This document shows, piece by piece, positions 51,931 to 52,316 of a stretch of DNA of 52,316 nt. Numbering within the stretch: the first letter of the stretch is position 1; every line of letters begins with the position of its first letter. This stretch comes from an uncultured Mailhella sp. (GTDB lineage: Bacteria > Desulfobacterota > Desulfovibrionia > Desulfovibrionales > Desulfovibrionaceae), in assembly GCF_944324615.1 (NCBI RefSeq), contig NZ_CALUWY010000015.1, positions 1 through 52,316 of the forward strand, read 5' to 3'. The notes under the pieces are model-generated. The model was given only the letters and a program-made list of their open reading frames with translations. It was not told the origin of the DNA and searched no databases. The translations under genes were made by a program, and so were the position numbers.

Positions 51931-51969
51931 GAAAAGGCCGCGGAACCTCTGCGTTGTCGCGGCCTTTTC
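51931..51969 (+). terminator. Terminator of the OB-fold gene
   Basis: Perfect 12-bp arms GAAAAGGCCGCG (51931-51942) and CGCGGCCTTTTC (51958-51969), with the T-run as part of the stem. Confidence 0.8.
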
Positions 51970-52020
51970 AGCGCCTATCCCGGCCCCCGCGCCCGGGCGG
52001 CCCTTCTCCGTGCCCCGGCT

Positions 52021-52117
52021 TCATCCTGCCCTCTGAAACAGGCTTCCGCCGCCCCGGCAAAAGCACGCCGACTTCCGCAAGCCTGTGTGCTGTGCGGCCT
52101 TCCCGCCAGCAGGATGA
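52021..52117. repeat. Three-tier nested inverted repeat
   Basis: TCATCCTGC (52021-52029) pairs with GCAGGATGA (52109-52117). Inside it ACAGGCTT (52038-52045) pairs with AAGCCTGT (52079-52086), and inside that CGGC (52055-52058) pairs with GCCG (52067-52070). The rest of 51970-52200 shows no gene. It could be a structured RNA or a DNA-level element; the strand is not known. Confidence 0.45.
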
Positions 52118-52200
52118 CGAACACCCGCCCCCGGCCCGGACCGAAACTTCCCCTCCGCTCCGGTTCCTGAAAACCGGATACGGACATCAGGATTCTTTCC

Positions 52201-52229
52201 TTGACAGGGAAACCTCCTGAGGCTAATCT
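52201..52229 (+). promoter_or_regulatory. Sigma70-like promoter of tRNA-Arg
   Basis: TTGACA (52201-52206), 17-base spacer, TAATCT (52224-52229), ending 10 bases before the mature tRNA. The -35 is perfect. Confidence 0.82.
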
Positions 52230-52239
52230 CCCCTCTTGT

Positions 52240-52316
<77 letters not shown>

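Overview
This 52 kb window is G+C-rich chromosomal DNA, dense in housekeeping genes. It most resembles the order Desulfovibrionales, probably a relative of Desulfovibrio, Bilophila or Mailhella. The reasons are gene content and order seen by eye: a leuS-nusB-rib-dCMP deaminase-glyA-fab-plsX-rpmF-yceD run, a CbiK-type cobaltochelatase beside an aminotransferase, and an NlpC/P60 lipoprotein of the type known from Desulfovibrio. No database was searched, so the assignment is an inference. I see no phage, insertion sequence, CRISPR array, toxin-antitoxin or defence locus. The window ends exactly at the CCA of a tRNA-Arg(CCU), a common integration-site position, so accessory DNA could begin just outside.

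Layout. 351-19556, all leftward: leuS; nusB, ribH, ribBA, ribE, ribD and a dCMP deaminase, tightly packed; then, behind a terminator, glyA, fabF, acpP, fabG, fabH, plsX, rpmF and yceD (serine/glycine one-carbon metabolism and fatty acid/phospholipid initiation), with a sigma70-like promoter ahead of yceD; then a SPOR-domain protein, argS and fabD; then glpX with its own promoter. 20061-21095 is a leftward Smr-domain gene. 21618-27301, rightward: purM, a DUF523/TudS-like gene, one reading frame joining a CbiK chelatase to a class I/II aminotransferase, and recN. 28107-31547: rlmH diverges from a coupled tsaC/sua5-type gene, a Nudix hydrolase, an unknown gene and a membrane metallophosphoesterase. 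31855-35143, leftward: periplasmic MsrAB, its probable CcdA-thioredoxin electron donor, and a PerR-like regulator with a Fur-family palindrome at its own promoter. 35940-47540: ettA diverges from greA; then leftward recD2, an NlpC/P60 lipoprotein, mtaB, yicC, gmk and recJ. 47846-51922, rightward: alaC, hom, a VOC protein and a small secreted OB-fold protein, then the tRNA.

How the genes work together: the rib genes form a complete route from GTP and ribulose 5-phosphate to riboflavin (RibBA, RibD, RibH, RibE). The fab genes with plsX supply acyl-ACP chains to phospholipid synthesis. The msrAB/ccdA/perR group looks like a periplasmic methionine-sulfoxide repair line next to a peroxide sensor. 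The most unusual item is the cbiK-aminotransferase frame: no stop codon separates the two enzymes, yet the joining segment still looks intergenic, with a terminator-like hairpin and a ribosome binding site. Many intergenic spaces hold strong inverted repeats. I did not find a convincing entirely new system; the findings are mostly regulatory or structural leads.
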